NCBI RefSeq assembly: GCF_005281835.1
Contig: NZ_RZIS01000002.1
Location: forward strand, 248,001-312,000
Source: Vibrio profundi
GTDB taxonomy: Bacteria > Pseudomonadota > Gammaproteobacteria > Enterobacterales > Vibrionaceae
Length of the DNA stretch: 64,000 nt
Reading direction: 5' to 3'
In this document: positions 38,069-47,805 of the stretch, in pieces
Numbering within the stretch: the first letter of the stretch is position 1
Layout of the letters: each line of letters begins with the position of its first letter
Made by a program: the position numbers and the translations under genes
The notes under the pieces: model-generated
Seen by the model: the letters and a program-made list of their open reading frames with translations, nothing else
Told to the model about the DNA's origin: nothing
Database searches by the model: none

Positions 38069-38184
38069 TACTTAATCTCCGTTACTATCAATCTGATTGT
38101 TTTAACACTGTCTTGAGCTAATTGAGATGCAGCCTTCAAAGTACGTTTGATAATCTGCTGGCCACTAAGAAGCCAAAGTATCAT

Positions 38185-39243
38185 TTAGCGTGTTTTCTTT
38201 TCCATATCGAGAAGAGTTTTTTTTCGTTCTAGCCCCCACCTGTAGCCCCCTAAATCGCCATTGCTCCGTAAGACTCGATGACAAGGTATGAGGATGCTAA
38301 TACGGTTTTTTCCGCAAGCGGTGCCAACTGCTCGGACTGCTTTCGGGCTATCTATTTGTGCTGCTACTTCACCGTAGCTCATGACCTCTCCCTCGTTGAT
38401 ACTTATCAGGAACTTCCAGACCTTAATTTGAAATGCGGTCCCTTTGATATCTAATGGCACCTGTGGTTTAGGGGCGCCATGAGAAATATGATTGTCGAGT
38501 GCGCTCATCCAGTTATCAAGCTCGGGGGCATTTTGTGCCTGAGAAAGGATCAGTTGTGCCTTTGGGAACTCTTCAACTAGTAAAGCCACAAGGGATTCTC
38601 GTGTCTCGCCAAACTGGACAGAACATACGCCTTTTTCAGTGGCCGCCATGACCATCTGTCCCAATGCAGTCTGTCTACACGCGTAATGTATAATCTCTCC
38701 CTGACCACCCGCCCGATAGGCCTTCGGTGACATGCCAATGCTTCGCGTCGTTTCGCCATATACGCGGCTTAGTGAGCCAAATCCAGATGAGTAAATGGCA
38801 TCGGTAATTCCACTTCCATCTTTCAAACTACGCTTAAACTTTCGCATTCTGACGGCATCATGAAAGTGTTTCGGAGATACACCAAACGTTTCTTTAAATT
38901 GCCTTTGTAGTCGAGAAGAAGACAAATTGGCAATATTGCCCAATTGGGTCAACGTCAGTTTCTCGTCTGCATGCACTTCGATATAGCGAGCGATTTCGAT
39001 AAGTTTGTCGATTCTGTCATTGATTCTTAGCGGGCAGCAGCGCTTGCATGGGCGAAAGCCTGCAGCCATTGCGGATTCTGTATGAAAGAAAAATCTAAGA
39101 TTTTCCGGCTTGGCTGCTTTTGTTGAGCAAGATGGCTGGCAGAAAACTCCTGTCGTAATGACACCATAGTAAAACTGCCCATCAAATGAGGCGTCTCTGC
39201 GAGTAACAGCAGAGTCCATTTCAGTTTCAGATAACTTAGGCAT
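38185..39243 (-). CDS. ada: Ada: bifunctional transcriptional regulator / O6-alkylguanine-DNA alkyltransferase
   Basis: A 352-residue Ada. The N-terminal zinc domain has the four cysteines (GVFCQPSC and FRPCKRCCP), one of which accepts methyl groups from phosphotriesters. An AraC-type helix-turn-helix (about 85-180) follows. The C-terminal alkyltransferase has the active-site cysteine in LIPCHRVLRSNGDLGGYRWG. It repairs alkylated DNA and, when methylated, activates its own response. All key residues are intact. alkB is not adjacent but lies 24 kb away in this window (63403). Confidence 0.96.
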   Translation of the reverse strand: MPKLSETEMDSAVTRRDASFDGQFYYGVITTGVFCQPSCSTKAAKPENLRFFFHTESAMAAGFRPCKRCCPLRINDRIDKLIEIARYIEVHADEKLTLTQLGNIANLSSSRLQRQFKETFGVSPKHFHDAVRMRKFKRSLKDGSGITDAIYSSGFGSLSRVYGETTRSIGMSPKAYRAGGQGEIIHYACRQTALGQMVMAATEKGVCSVQFGETRESLVALLVEEFPKAQLILSQAQNAPELDNWMSALDNHISHGAPKPQVPLDIKGTAFQIKVWKFLISINEGEVMSYGEVAAQIDSPKAVRAVGTACGKNRISILIPCHRVLRSNGDLGGYRWGLERKKTLLDMEKKTR

Positions 39244-39434
39244 GGCAGAAATCTCTCTTTTATTGATATGGTTAATACTTCATCACATCATCTTCTACAA
39301 TAACATCTGATTCTTGCTGACTAATTATTTTAGATGCTTGAATCGATAACTTTAAATATGGCGCAAGAAACGGATGTTTCTATTAGGTGGCGGTCGCTAC
39401 TATTTCATTACTTATCGCTAAACGGGTGAATCAC

Positions 39435-40358
39435 ATGACTGCTACCATCAATCACACTATGAGTACCAAGGTTTGGGCAATGTTAATCTTGCTCTCGGTA
39501 TTATGGGGGGGATCATTCTTTTTCGTAGGGGTTGCAGTCCACTCTCCTCCTCCTTTAACCATTGTTACCCTACGAGTAGGTATCGCTGCGCTGGTTTTGT
39601 GGGGCGCTGTCGCTGCTTTGGGGTTACGTCCACCGAAAGAGACAAAAGTTTGGTTAGCATTTTTGGGGATGGGGCTGCTTAACAATGTTATTCCTTTTGT
39701 GATGATTGTTTGGGGACAAACGCAGATAGCCTCAGGGGTCGCCTCTATTTTAAATGCAGCTACTCCAATTTTTGCGGTTGTGGTTGCAGGTATTCTTTTA
39801 CCAGATGAGAAGCCAACGCCATTGAAACTTGTCGGCGTTATCCTTGGTTTTACAGGCGTTGTCGTAATGATAGGAGTGCCTGCGTTAGGTGGTAACAGCA
39901 GCTTAATGGCCCAACTCGCGATTATATTCGCCGCTATCTCTTATGCGTTTTCAGGGGTTTATGGTCGAAGGTTTAAGTCTCTGGGAGTAAATCCTTTGGT
40001 TACCGCTGCAGGGCAGGTAACGGCTTCAACTCTGATTTTGCTTCCAATAACGTTCTTTGTAGATGGGGCTATTGATATCAGCTCAGTCAATATAGAAACA
40101 TGGGGAGCAATAGTGGGGTTGGCTGTGGTATCTACTGCAGCGGCGTATGTACTTTATTTTAAAATTTTGGAGCTAGCAGGGGCTACGAACGTGCTTCTAG
40201 TGACTTTACTGGTCCCAGTTTCCGCGATTCTTTTAGGGTGGTTATTTTTGAATGAGTCACTAGAAACTATCCATTTGGTCGGGATGGGTTTGATTGCTTT
40301 AGGACTCTCGGCTATTGATGGCCGTTTATGGCGCCAGTTGAAGCTGACTTCAGCTTAA
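39435..40358 (+). CDS. EamA/DMT-family membrane transporter
   Basis: A 307-residue inner-membrane protein with about ten helices arranged as two EamA repeats (LSVLWGGSFFFVGVAV in the first; ISYAFSGVYGRRF starting the second). Members export metabolites or amino acids; the substrate cannot be read from sequence. ATG 39435 is chosen, with GGGTGA upstream; a GTG at 39387 or an ATG at 39459 are alternatives. Divergent from ada with 190 bases between. Confidence 0.9.
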   Translation: MTATINHTMSTKVWAMLILLSVLWGGSFFFVGVAVHSPPPLTIVTLRVGIAALVLWGAVAALGLRPPKETKVWLAFLGMGLLNNVIPFVMIVWGQTQIASGVASILNAATPIFAVVVAGILLPDEKPTPLKLVGVILGFTGVVVMIGVPALGGNSSLMAQLAIIFAAISYAFSGVYGRRFKSLGVNPLVTAAGQVTASTLILLPITFFVDGAIDISSVNIETWGAIVGLAVVSTAAAYVLYFKILELAGATNVLLVTLLVPVSAILLGWLFLNESLETIHLVGMGLIALGLSAIDGRLWRQLKLTSA

Positions 40359-40394
40359 TCAACTGTTATCAAATAAAAGTGTGCATGGATATGG

Positions 40395-40844
40395 TTAAAG
40401 TGCTTCCTGACACCATTTCATCAATACCTCTTCATGACCAGTATGTTCGCATGGCTTTCGGTCACTTTCCGTAAAACCCTGAGCAAAATAAAAGCGCTGC
40501 GCTCCATGGTTTCGAGCATAAACGGTAAGTTTGAGTTGTTTATGTTGAGCCTTTAAAAATGCTAATAGCTGGCCTCCAATACCTTGAGACTGTTCGGTAG
40601 GAGAAACAAATAGAGCTGGAATAAAACCTTGATAGTAAGAAATAAAGCCTAGGATATTACCGTTTTCTTCATAAACGTAAGTTTCACTGTTTGGTAGGTA
40701 GAGTTCTTTCATTGGCGTCATTTGGTTTCGCCAGAATGTTTCATCGATAAAGCTGTGGGCTTGCACTGATGCGTGATACCAAAGTGACACTATGGTATTG
40801 AGCTCCGAATCTTGCATTTTTCTAATCATGTTGAGCTTACTCAT
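40395..40844 (-). CDS. GNAT-family N-acetyltransferase (YjaB-like)
   Basis: A 149-residue single-domain acetyltransferase. The acetyl-CoA site is in FVSPTEQSQGIGGQLLAFL, and the family's YARNHGAQRFYFAQGF motif follows. The layout resembles E. coli YjaB. It starts 6 bases after the stop of the AraC-family gene at 40851, so the two are likely co-transcribed. A second methionine five codons in (40829) is a possible start. Confidence 0.88.
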   Translation of the reverse strand: MSKLNMIRKMQDSELNTIVSLWYHASVQAHSFIDETFWRNQMTPMKELYLPNSETYVYEENGNILGFISYYQGFIPALFVSPTEQSQGIGGQLLAFLKAQHKQLKLTVYARNHGAQRFYFAQGFTESDRKPCEHTGHEEVLMKWCQEAL

Positions 40845-40850
40845 TAAGGC

Positions 40851-41684
40851 TTACGATGAGCTAACGCTACCGTAGATATCGATAGTAAAGCCTCGCTCAG
40901 AAACATACTGAGTCGGGGTGGTACCGATTTGTTGTTTTAAGTATCGGATCAAATGCGGTTGGTCGCTGAAGCCGAATTCGAAGGCAACATCTACCCAGTC
41001 GATTTGTTCTGACTGCTTTTGATGAAGATATTCCAGCATCTTCTCAAGCTTGGTCATGGCTTGGTACTGCTTTAACGTTAGTCCAGTAACACGGCGAAAA
41101 CTTCGCTCAATGGTGCGTTGTGAGCAGTGAAGCTTGTCAGCCAGATCTGAAATTACCGAACGTTGTAATTCATCGACAACCTTGTTGGTTAACTGACTAT
41201 GCTGATCACCTTTAGCTTGTTCGAACCAAGGAGAGAGCAGGGTTTCCAACTGCGCGATGCAATCTTCAGGGCGATGCCTTGCTGATGCTAACAAGTCGTT
41301 TAGATTCGCGTCTGAAAGGTTCAATAACTCGCTGATATTTAATTGAATAGCGCGATCTAATGTCACTTCATTGTTTTCACTTACTGCTAAGGTATAAGGC
41401 ACACCCACTTTGAACTTTACCCCTAAATGAGTGAAAGGCTTTGAATGGTTTAACTCAAAGGTTTTCTGGTGCGCATATAAATAATGGCTGCCTAATCCAG
41501 ACTCAGAATGTGTATCACATGTGTAAGCATAAGGTTCAGAGCTCGGCGCAAAAATTAGATGTGCACAAGGATCTGGATTTAGCTTTGGGAAGCTTTCCCC
41601 CGACCCTGACGCTTTCTCAATAAACCAAAAACACTCAATTAAGTGACTCAGCTTGCTGGATGATGGAATAATCCAATGGAGCAT
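40851..41684 (-). CDS. AraC-family transcriptional regulator
   Basis: A 277-residue regulator with an N-terminal domain of the kind found in AraC proteins related to DUF6597 (MLHWIIPSSSKLSHLIECFW) and a C-terminal double helix-turn-helix (about 170-265; SDLADKLHCSQRTIERSFRR, VDVAFEFGFSDQPHLIRYL). The start at 41684 is favoured over 41729 because GGGGAA lies upstream and the sequence then begins as in relatives. Probably co-transcribed with the GNAT gene downstream. Confidence 0.88.
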   Translation of the reverse strand: MLHWIIPSSSKLSHLIECFWFIEKASGSGESFPKLNPDPCAHLIFAPSSEPYAYTCDTHSESGLGSHYLYAHQKTFELNHSKPFTHLGVKFKVGVPYTLAVSENNEVTLDRAIQLNISELLNLSDANLNDLLASARHRPEDCIAQLETLLSPWFEQAKGDQHSQLTNKVVDELQRSVISDLADKLHCSQRTIERSFRRVTGLTLKQYQAMTKLEKMLEYLHQKQSEQIDWVDVAFEFGFSDQPHLIRYLKQQIGTTPTQYVSERGFTIDIYGSVSSS

Positions 41685-41758
41685 GATGTTCCCCGACTCT
41701 CTAACCTTATGACATATTACCAAAAGCATACGCTAGAAGGATGAAAAGGCCTGTGTAC

Positions 41759-42571
41759 TTACTTAAACTCTACTTGAAGTAAGCGATGGTGAGTGAGTAA
41801 ATCAGCTTTCGCTATCGCTTTCTGTGCTGGAATGTTGGTTTTCTCTGTTGAACACATTGGGGTTAAGCCCTGAGAACTAGCGAGTAGGATAAGCGCTCGC
41901 AAAACTTCTGTTGCGACTCCTTGCCCACGATAATCAGGCGATACAATCATGCCTAGGTCTGCGAACTCGGTTTGGTGTTCATCAAACTTTCTGCATTCAC
42001 CGCTCGCGACGAGCTGACCTTTTTCCCAGTAACCAAACAATTCGCGCCTTGCGATTAAGTTGCCAAAGTAACTCGTTAGCCATTCTTTAGGTGCCCCAAT
42101 CGCATGGGCTGCAAATTCAACAAAGGTATGGATCTGATCTTCGAATGCCTCTGTCAGTGAGATGTTTGCAGGTTTCGAAGCAGCTTTATGAATGCCGCAG
42201 TACATTAGAGCGTTAACCTTAATTGATGTGCTGTTGTCTAAGCACATCGACAGAAATTTGGGGTCGCATGTGCTTACAAAAGCGCCATTGATAGTACCAA
42301 TCACGTTACTGTTATCTTGAGCTATCAATGCAAACAGTTCGTCTGCCGATGTCATTGCGTGTGGTGACAGGTAATATTGCAGCAGATAATCATCGCTATT
42401 AATACAGCAAAAACCCACCAACTGGTCGTGTTCGTAAAACCCAAAATGTTGGGCCATTGGGGCAAACCCAAAGTGCCACATGCCGTCTAATGGATCGGTG
42501 GTGTGTGAAAAATATTCGGCTTTTAGTGTGCTAAGAACGCTTGTTGCCTCTAGTTTTTTGATTTCTAACAT
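41759..42571 (-). CDS. GNAT-family acetyltransferase (two-domain)
   Basis: A 270-residue protein with a degenerate N-terminal acetyltransferase-like half and an active-looking C-terminal GNAT domain (FADLGMIVSPDYRGQGVATEVL). The acetyl-CoA loop RGQGVA is intact. The substrate is unknown. It lies between two AraC-family genes but shares a strand only with the one at 40851-41684. Confidence 0.85.
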   Translation of the reverse strand: MLEIKKLEATSVLSTLKAEYFSHTTDPLDGMWHFGFAPMAQHFGFYEHDQLVGFCCINSDDYLLQYYLSPHAMTSADELFALIAQDNSNVIGTINGAFVSTCDPKFLSMCLDNSTSIKVNALMYCGIHKAASKPANISLTEAFEDQIHTFVEFAAHAIGAPKEWLTSYFGNLIARRELFGYWEKGQLVASGECRKFDEHQTEFADLGMIVSPDYRGQGVATEVLRALILLASSQGLTPMCSTEKTNIPAQKAIAKADLLTHHRLLQVEFK

Positions 42572-42764
42572 TGCTTCAATTACCTAATAAACGATGCGAA
42601 TATGGAAAGCCCACTGCCGCGTTGTGGGAGCAAGAATAGAGAAAGGCGGGGCGAGGGTATTGAATAAAAACGACAACATTTAGGCCAAGTATGACTTCGA
42701 TTACAATAAATGGAGTGCAGGCAATAACGTGAATGAGTCGTGGTGAGTAAATTTAAGGGACGAG

Positions 42765-43508
42765 ATGCAATCTAAGGTATGGATTAAACCGGGGTTAGTG
42801 ATTATTTATGGGGCTTCCATTGATGCCGATGCCCATCGGCACCACGCCATTCAACTCGCGTGGCCTTTGCAAGGAACGCAATGCATTTTGGATGGAGAAC
42901 GGATCAACGCGCCTTTGATCATTGGCTCTAATGTTGAGCATCAACTGAACATGGAACAAGGTTGGATCTTATTGGTTGAGCCGACAAGCGTCCTTGGTGG
43001 TGAACTTGAACAGCATCTGTCTGAACAGACTTTTATGGCGCTCGATATACCGCTTTTCTCTTCTCCAACGATGGAGTGTGGCGAAGAGCTTTCTCAATTA
43101 CTTGCTCCGCTTCTCAATACCATGGGCATTGTCCAGCAGTTCGAACTGGTCAATCAAAGCCAAGTGCAAGATAAGCGCATTCAAACATTATTAGCTGAGT
43201 TGCAGCAGTGTTTAGGTGGGGAGTGTATCAAACCGAATCAGTGGCGAGCGGCTGAAGTGGCAGAAAGTTTGGCTCTATCAGAAAGCCGCTTTCTGCATGT
43301 GTTTAGTGATCAGGTTGGGGTGCCGTGGCGGCCTTATTTACTGTGGTGTCGAATACTGTGTGCTGTCAGAGCGATTTTTTCCGGTATGTCAGCAACGGAA
43401 GCGGCGCATATGGCGGGTTTTTCCGACAGCGCTCATCTTAGCCGGACTTTTCGTAAGACTTTCGGCATGACGATACGCCAAGCCAATGCTATTTTTAGGC
43501 CACATTAA
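42765..43508 (+). CDS. AraC-family transcriptional regulator (short)
   Basis: A 247-residue protein with an N-terminal sugar-cupin-like segment (DADAHRHHAIQLAWPL) and a C-terminal AraC helix-turn-helix (about 145-245; EVAESLALSESRFLHVFSDQ, EAAHMAGFSDSAHLSRTFRK). It lies 97 bases upstream of the transglutaminase-like gene on the same strand and could regulate it, which is inference from position only. Confidence 0.87.
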   Translation: MQSKVWIKPGLVIIYGASIDADAHRHHAIQLAWPLQGTQCILDGERINAPLIIGSNVEHQLNMEQGWILLVEPTSVLGGELEQHLSEQTFMALDIPLFSSPTMECGEELSQLLAPLLNTMGIVQQFELVNQSQVQDKRIQTLLAELQQCLGGECIKPNQWRAAEVAESLALSESRFLHVFSDQVGVPWRPYLLWCRILCAVRAIFSGMSATEAAHMAGFSDSAHLSRTFRKTFGMTIRQANAIFRPH

Positions 43509-43605
43509 TTTCGAAAAAGTTTAGTTGCTCATATTAGCCAGTTTATTCAATTTATCTCGATAGCGGGGCGGTATCCTCCTTATATCAACGAAAAGGAGCA
43601 CGCCC

Positions 43606-44328
43606 ATGACGACTCAATTAAACGAATTTCTTAGCACCACACCTATGCTGGATTTTGAACATCCAAGTATCCAACAACTAGTGACGACCAAAGACTGGTA
43701 CACACTTTCACCGTACGATGCGGTTGGCGCAATTTACACCTTTGTTCGTGATGATATCCAATTCGGTTACAACGCCGATGATCGCTTACCCGCGAGCCAG
43801 GTTCTACAAGATGGCTATGGTCAGTGTAATACCAAAGGCACATTGCTAATGGCGCTTTTAAGAGCGGTCGGAGTGGCGACACGTTTCCACGGCTTTACGA
43901 TTTATAACGAATTGCAGCGTGGAGCGATCCCTAACTATTTATTCATGATTGCGCCTGAGCGTATTATTCACAGTTGGGTCGAAGTGTATGTCAACGAAGC
44001 TTGGGTCAACCTAGAAGGCTATATCATTGATAGGTCATACCTTAAGCAGGTACAGGCTCGTTTTGCAGACAGCAGTGAAGCGTTTTCTGGCTACGGTATT
44101 GCGACCAAATGCTTGAAGAAGCCGCAAATTGATTGGAACGGACAGGATACTTACATTCAAAGTGACGGTATTGCAGATGACTATGGGGTTTACGAGCAAC
44201 CTGATAGCTTCTATCAGGAATATGGCAGTAACTTATCGGGAGTCAAGAAAGTACTGTTTCGCTATGGCTTACGCCATTTAATGAACCTGAATGTGAAGCG
44301 TATTCGTGAGCAAGGTATTGCAGCTTAG
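43606..44328 (+). CDS. Transglutaminase-like cysteine protein
   Basis: A 240-residue cytoplasmic protein (no signal peptide) with a transglutaminase-like core: cysteine in YGQCNTKGTLLMALLRAVGV, histidine in IHSWVEVYVNEAWVNLEGY. The usual third residue, aspartate, is replaced by glutamate in NLEGY or lies elsewhere. Such proteins act as proteases, amidases or cross-linkers; none can be chosen here. AAAGGAG precedes the start. The gene ends in a strong inverted repeat at 44356-44393. Confidence 0.86.
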   Translation: MTTQLNEFLSTTPMLDFEHPSIQQLVTTKDWYTLSPYDAVGAIYTFVRDDIQFGYNADDRLPASQVLQDGYGQCNTKGTLLMALLRAVGVATRFHGFTIYNELQRGAIPNYLFMIAPERIIHSWVEVYVNEAWVNLEGYIIDRSYLKQVQARFADSSEAFSGYGIATKCLKKPQIDWNGQDTYIQSDGIADDYGVYEQPDSFYQEYGSNLSGVKKVLFRYGLRHLMNLNVKRIREQGIAA

Positions 44329-44355
44329 CCTATAGAATAGAGCACAAAGTGACAG

Positions 44356-44393
44356 CTCCGTTTGAGAAATGATTTGGCCAATCTCAAACGGAG
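44356..44393 (+). terminator. Hairpin after the transglutaminase-like gene
   Basis: CTCCGTTTGAGA (44356-44367) and TCTCAAACGGAG (44382-44393) form a perfect 12-base stem with a 14-base loop. The T tract is weak, so it may act mainly as an RNA-stabilising or bidirectional end. Confidence 0.6.
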
Positions 44394-44425
44394 TATCTTG
44401 ATGCTGAGTTTGTGGCTTACGAATC

Positions 44426-44734
44426 TTATAACGATTGACCTGCGTTAATCGCATCAAAAATAGCCATGTCAGCGTCCAATAGCGTCGATCTTAACTGTTT
44501 CAGTGGTTGGTAGTCAGGATCGGTGTAAAAGGCTTCAGCATGTTGCTTCGATGGAAACTCCACTAATATCACGCGCCCTTGAGGCATATTGCCTTCATGG
44601 ACATCAACATCGTCCGTGACGGCGAGCGCTTTGCCGCCATGTTTTTCCAAAATGGCGTGAGCTTTGATTAGGTAATCACGCTGATGAGCTTCATGGTCGT
44701 GAATACGGACAAAAGTTAACATGTAAGCTGGCAT
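44426..44734 (-). CDS. DUF1330-family protein
   Basis: A 102-residue protein of the DUF1330 family: AYMLTFVRIHDHEAHQRDYL, HGGKALAV, GRVILVEFPSKQHAEAFY, DPDYQPLKQLR. The fold is ferredoxin-like and the function of the family is not established. It is 38 bases downstream of the SDR gene and may form an operon with it. A distant paralogue lies at 37766-38068. Confidence 0.88.
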   Translation of the reverse strand: MPAYMLTFVRIHDHEAHQRDYLIKAHAILEKHGGKALAVTDDVDVHEGNMPQGRVILVEFPSKQHAEAFYTDPDYQPLKQLRSTLLDADMAIFDAINAGQSL

Positions 44735-44772
44735 AATAAATTCCTCTCTTTGTTAATCTAAATAGGATCTGG

Positions 44773-45687
44773 TTAGTGGATGAACCGGTGGATCGCTTGG
44801 TTAGCATTGTCTTGAAACTCAGCGTTATCGAGAGCAGGGAACAAGGTGCTCTGCTCAATAAGCGGACCTGAGATGCCAGATTTACTTCCGTAAAACACGC
44901 CGCTTTTATAGGAGTCATCAAGCAAAGCGTTGACGAACCTTTTCGCTCCTACCTCTACTTTGTGCACTTTGCCGAACCAAGACATCATTTGCAGCATGCC
45001 TTGGAACATCCATTTTTTGACCGTTGGTAGGCTTTCTAATGCTTGAGTGCCCTTGGTTCCACCGGGACTCATGGTGACAAATCGAATTTCTGGATATTGG
45101 CGAGCGATCGATGACATCCATAGCGCGCCCATGTATTTGGTTGGGCCATACGGAATTTGTGAATCGGCAACTTCACCGAAGAATGAACCGTCACAAATGG
45201 AGGCGAATTCATCGATCGATGAGGTTTTCAGATTGGGCGTTTCCATGCCCATTTCTTTGACGCCGCGAGCGGCTTCTGATCCGGCGTAGACGGCGACTTT
45301 TGTGAGTTTGTTGGCTTTAAGGAGTTCTTCAGTCAGTACCACATGGCCGAGAACATTGACCGCAAATTGCTGAATCACGCCATCAGAGGTCTTTTGGTTA
45401 AACTCCTTACCGCCAGCACCGCCTGCGTTCATGACTAGCCCTTCAACAGGCTCTTTAAGTGCGGACACTGCGGCTTTCACTGATTCGGTATTGGCGACAT
45501 CGATAATCAGAATTTCAAAGATGTTTTTGCCTGTTTCTTGCTCCAATGCGTGCTTGGCTGCCTTGGCTTTGTCTAAGTTTCGACAGCCAAGGTAGATCTT
45601 TTCAGTGCCATCGACCAATGCTAACTGGCGAGCTGATTCTCTTCCTAAACCTGCGTTCGCGCCTGTAATTAAGATACTTTTCAACAT
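44773..45687 (-). CDS. Short-chain dehydrogenase/reductase
   Basis: A 304-residue SDR oxidoreductase. The cofactor loop is ITGANAGLGRESARQL, the structural NAG motif is VMNAGGAGG, and the catalytic tyrosine and lysine are in PYGPTKYMGAL. It prefers NAD or NADP; the substrate is unknown. It is divergently transcribed from a LysR regulator at 45873, with about 185 bases between, so that regulator probably controls it. Confidence 0.9.
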   Translation of the reverse strand: MLKSILITGANAGLGRESARQLALVDGTEKIYLGCRNLDKAKAAKHALEQETGKNIFEILIIDVANTESVKAAVSALKEPVEGLVMNAGGAGGKEFNQKTSDGVIQQFAVNVLGHVVLTEELLKANKLTKVAVYAGSEAARGVKEMGMETPNLKTSSIDEFASICDGSFFGEVADSQIPYGPTKYMGALWMSSIARQYPEIRFVTMSPGGTKGTQALESLPTVKKWMFQGMLQMMSWFGKVHKVEVGAKRFVNALLDDSYKSGVFYGSKSGISGPLIEQSTLFPALDNAEFQDNANQAIHRFIH

Positions 45688-45872
45688 ATTACTGTCTCAT
45701 TTCGTAAAAGGATGTGTCGCGAACTCGGTTCGCTCACTCAGTCATTACAAGATAGAGAATCAAACAATAGAAAGATAACGAAATGATTCTGTCAAAATGA
45801 TAGGTTTTAGTTATCATGCTTAGGTAACTAGTGAGCTATCTGGTTAGCGAGTGGATAAGCAAGGAAAGTGAG

Positions 45873-46763
45873 ATGACCAATGAACAGTTAAAAGCGTTTT
45901 TAGCCGTTGCCGAGCAGGGCAGTTTTCGCAAAGGCGCGAAAACCATTTTTAAAACGCAGGCGGCGGTGAGCGCTTCAATCAAAGCTCTAGAGGAACGTTA
46001 TGAGGTGGTGTTGTTCAACCGAGATGAATATCGCCCATCATTGACGGAGGCAGGCCAAGCCTTTTATCACAATGCCCGACTAACGATGGATCACTTCAAT
46101 CGTCTCGATAAAATCGGTCAGCAGCTTACCAAAGGTATAGAGCCGACCTTTACCATTGTTGTGAGTATTGTGTTCCACTTGCCGCCATTACTTGCCAAGA
46201 TAAAACCCATCATCGATCGCTTTCCCAATACTCAATTTAAGGTTTATACGGAGTCTTTAAACGGTGTGGTTGAGCGGATCAACAATGAAGAAGCGGATCT
46301 CGCTTTTGGTCCTGAAATGGGTTTGAGCCTTCACCATGAAAGATTCCCCGTTTCGCAAGTTACGGTGATTAATGTCGCGGCTCCGAACTATTTTAACCGC
46401 CCACCAGAGCAGCTCATTAGCCTAGAAGAAGTGGCGGATTACGACCAAATAGTGACGCGAGACAGTGCTAAGCAATCGGAGAAGGCTTCTTTCTATACAA
46501 CTTCGAATCGGGAGTCATGGAGTGTCAATGATTTTCCAACAAAGAAAGATCTCATTGTTGCTGGCTTTGGTTGGGGCGGATTGCCTGAACATTTGATAGA
46601 GCGAGAATTACAGCAAGGGTTGTTGGTGCCAGTAAATGTTGAGGGGATCCCGGTTCGCTCGACAGGAGATCTGCATATGTTTCGCAATCGAAATGCGAAA
46701 CATGGCCCAGTAGCACAGCAGTTATGGGATAAGTTGTCAGAAGTGCCGCAAGAGCCTTCATAA
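45873..46763 (+). CDS. LysR-family transcriptional regulator
   Basis: A 296-residue LysR protein with an N-terminal winged helix (LKAFLAVAEQGSFRKGAKTI, QAAVSASIKALEERYEV) and a periplasmic-binding-protein-like effector domain. The ATG at 45873 has AAGGA seven bases upstream; an upstream in-frame start at 45831 is rejected because the family begins at this point. Divergent from the SDR/DUF1330 pair. Confidence 0.92.
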   Translation: MTNEQLKAFLAVAEQGSFRKGAKTIFKTQAAVSASIKALEERYEVVLFNRDEYRPSLTEAGQAFYHNARLTMDHFNRLDKIGQQLTKGIEPTFTIVVSIVFHLPPLLAKIKPIIDRFPNTQFKVYTESLNGVVERINNEEADLAFGPEMGLSLHHERFPVSQVTVINVAAPNYFNRPPEQLISLEEVADYDQIVTRDSAKQSEKASFYTTSNRESWSVNDFPTKKDLIVAGFGWGGLPEHLIERELQQGLLVPVNVEGIPVRSTGDLHMFRNRNAKHGPVAQQLWDKLSEVPQEPS

Positions 46764-46977
46764 AAGATTAACCTTGGTTCTTAGGGGCAAGTTCGGCGAT
46801 GTTAAGGGCATTTAGACGCAATAAAGCTTTACACAACGCTGACAATTGGGTGATTGCTGAAACTTTGATTTGGTGATTTACTTGCGCTTCCTAAGTAACA
46901 GAGGCATTAAATTGAATGGACGACCCCTTTAGTCGGCTGAAAAACTTCCCGCACTTCCTTTTCTCGGAGGTGACCCT

Positions 46978-47730
46978 ATGATTGAACTCTTTCTACAACC
47001 TGAAACCTGGGCAATATTTGCCACATTGTTTGCGCTTGAGGTGATACTTGGCGTAGATAACGTCGTGTTTATTTCTGTTCTGTGTGAACGACTGCCGCCA
47101 CATCAACGCAAGCTTGCTCGTAATTTGGGTATCGGCCTAGCGGTGGTTGCACGAATAGCATTGGTGTTCTCAATTTCTTGGTTGATGTCGTTAACGCAAC
47201 CTTTATTGAATATCGCTAGTTGGTCATTCACTGGACGTGATCTTATCATGATTGCTGGTGGTGCTTTCCTATTGTTGAAAAGCTTACACGAGCTTTGGGC
47301 GTGGCTAATGCACACTGAGCACGGTCACTCAACTCATGTGAGAACAGGGTTAGCGGTGGTATTGTTGCAAATCGTTGCGGTGGATGCGGTGTTCTCGATG
47401 GACTCGGTGATCACAGCTGTCGGCTTGACCAACGATATTCCTATCATGGTCGCAGCAATCATTTCATCGGCGATAGTGATGGTGTTAACGGCAGAGAAGA
47501 TCAACAACTTGGTCACTCATTATCCAGGCTTTAAAACGCTAGCATTACTGTTCTTAGTATTGCTTGGTGGTTTGTTAATGGCGGAAGGTTTCGCGATTCA
47601 CGTTAACAAAGGGTACATCTATTTTGCGATGGCATTTGGCTTGGTTTTGGAGCTTTGTCATATCCAGCTGAAGAAAAAACAGCGGATAAAAATAGAGACA
47701 ATTCGTCCACTCAATAGTCGTTTGGTGTAA
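46978..47730 (+). CDS. TerC-family membrane protein
   Basis: A 250-residue integral membrane protein with about seven helices. The TerC signature residues are present in EVILGVDNVVFISVL and VDAVFSMDSVITAVGL, with acidic residues in the membrane. Relatives such as Alx and YceF-type TerC proteins export manganese or insert with other membrane proteins. TCGGAGG lies upstream. No clear yybP-ykoY riboswitch was found in the 214-base leader. Ends at a strong terminator. Confidence 0.9.
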   Translation: MIELFLQPETWAIFATLFALEVILGVDNVVFISVLCERLPPHQRKLARNLGIGLAVVARIALVFSISWLMSLTQPLLNIASWSFTGRDLIMIAGGAFLLLKSLHELWAWLMHTEHGHSTHVRTGLAVVLLQIVAVDAVFSMDSVITAVGLTNDIPIMVAAIISSAIVMVLTAEKINNLVTHYPGFKTLALLFLVLLGGLLMAEGFAIHVNKGYIYFAMAFGLVLELCHIQLKKKQRIKIETIRPLNSRLV

Positions 47731-47745
47731 TCGCTGAATGATTGG

Positions 47746-47776
47746 AAAATAGGAGGCTTCGGCCTCCTATTTTTGT
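47746..47776. terminator. Terminator between the TerC gene and a LysR gene
   Basis: AAATAGGAGGC / GCCTCCTATTT with a TTCG loop and flanking A and T runs; active on both strands between converging genes. Confidence 0.92.
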
Positions 47777-47805
47777 ATGAGCACTTTGGAGTTTTATACG
47801 GCAGG

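Noticed and set aside
43606..44328. Second LapG-like protease
   Set aside because: It shares the broad transglutaminase-like fold but lacks a signal peptide and the LapG GDCEDF motif.
46764..46977. Manganese (yybP-ykoY) riboswitch upstream of the TerC gene
   Set aside because: The leader is long enough, but none of the conserved aptamer segments could be found by eye.
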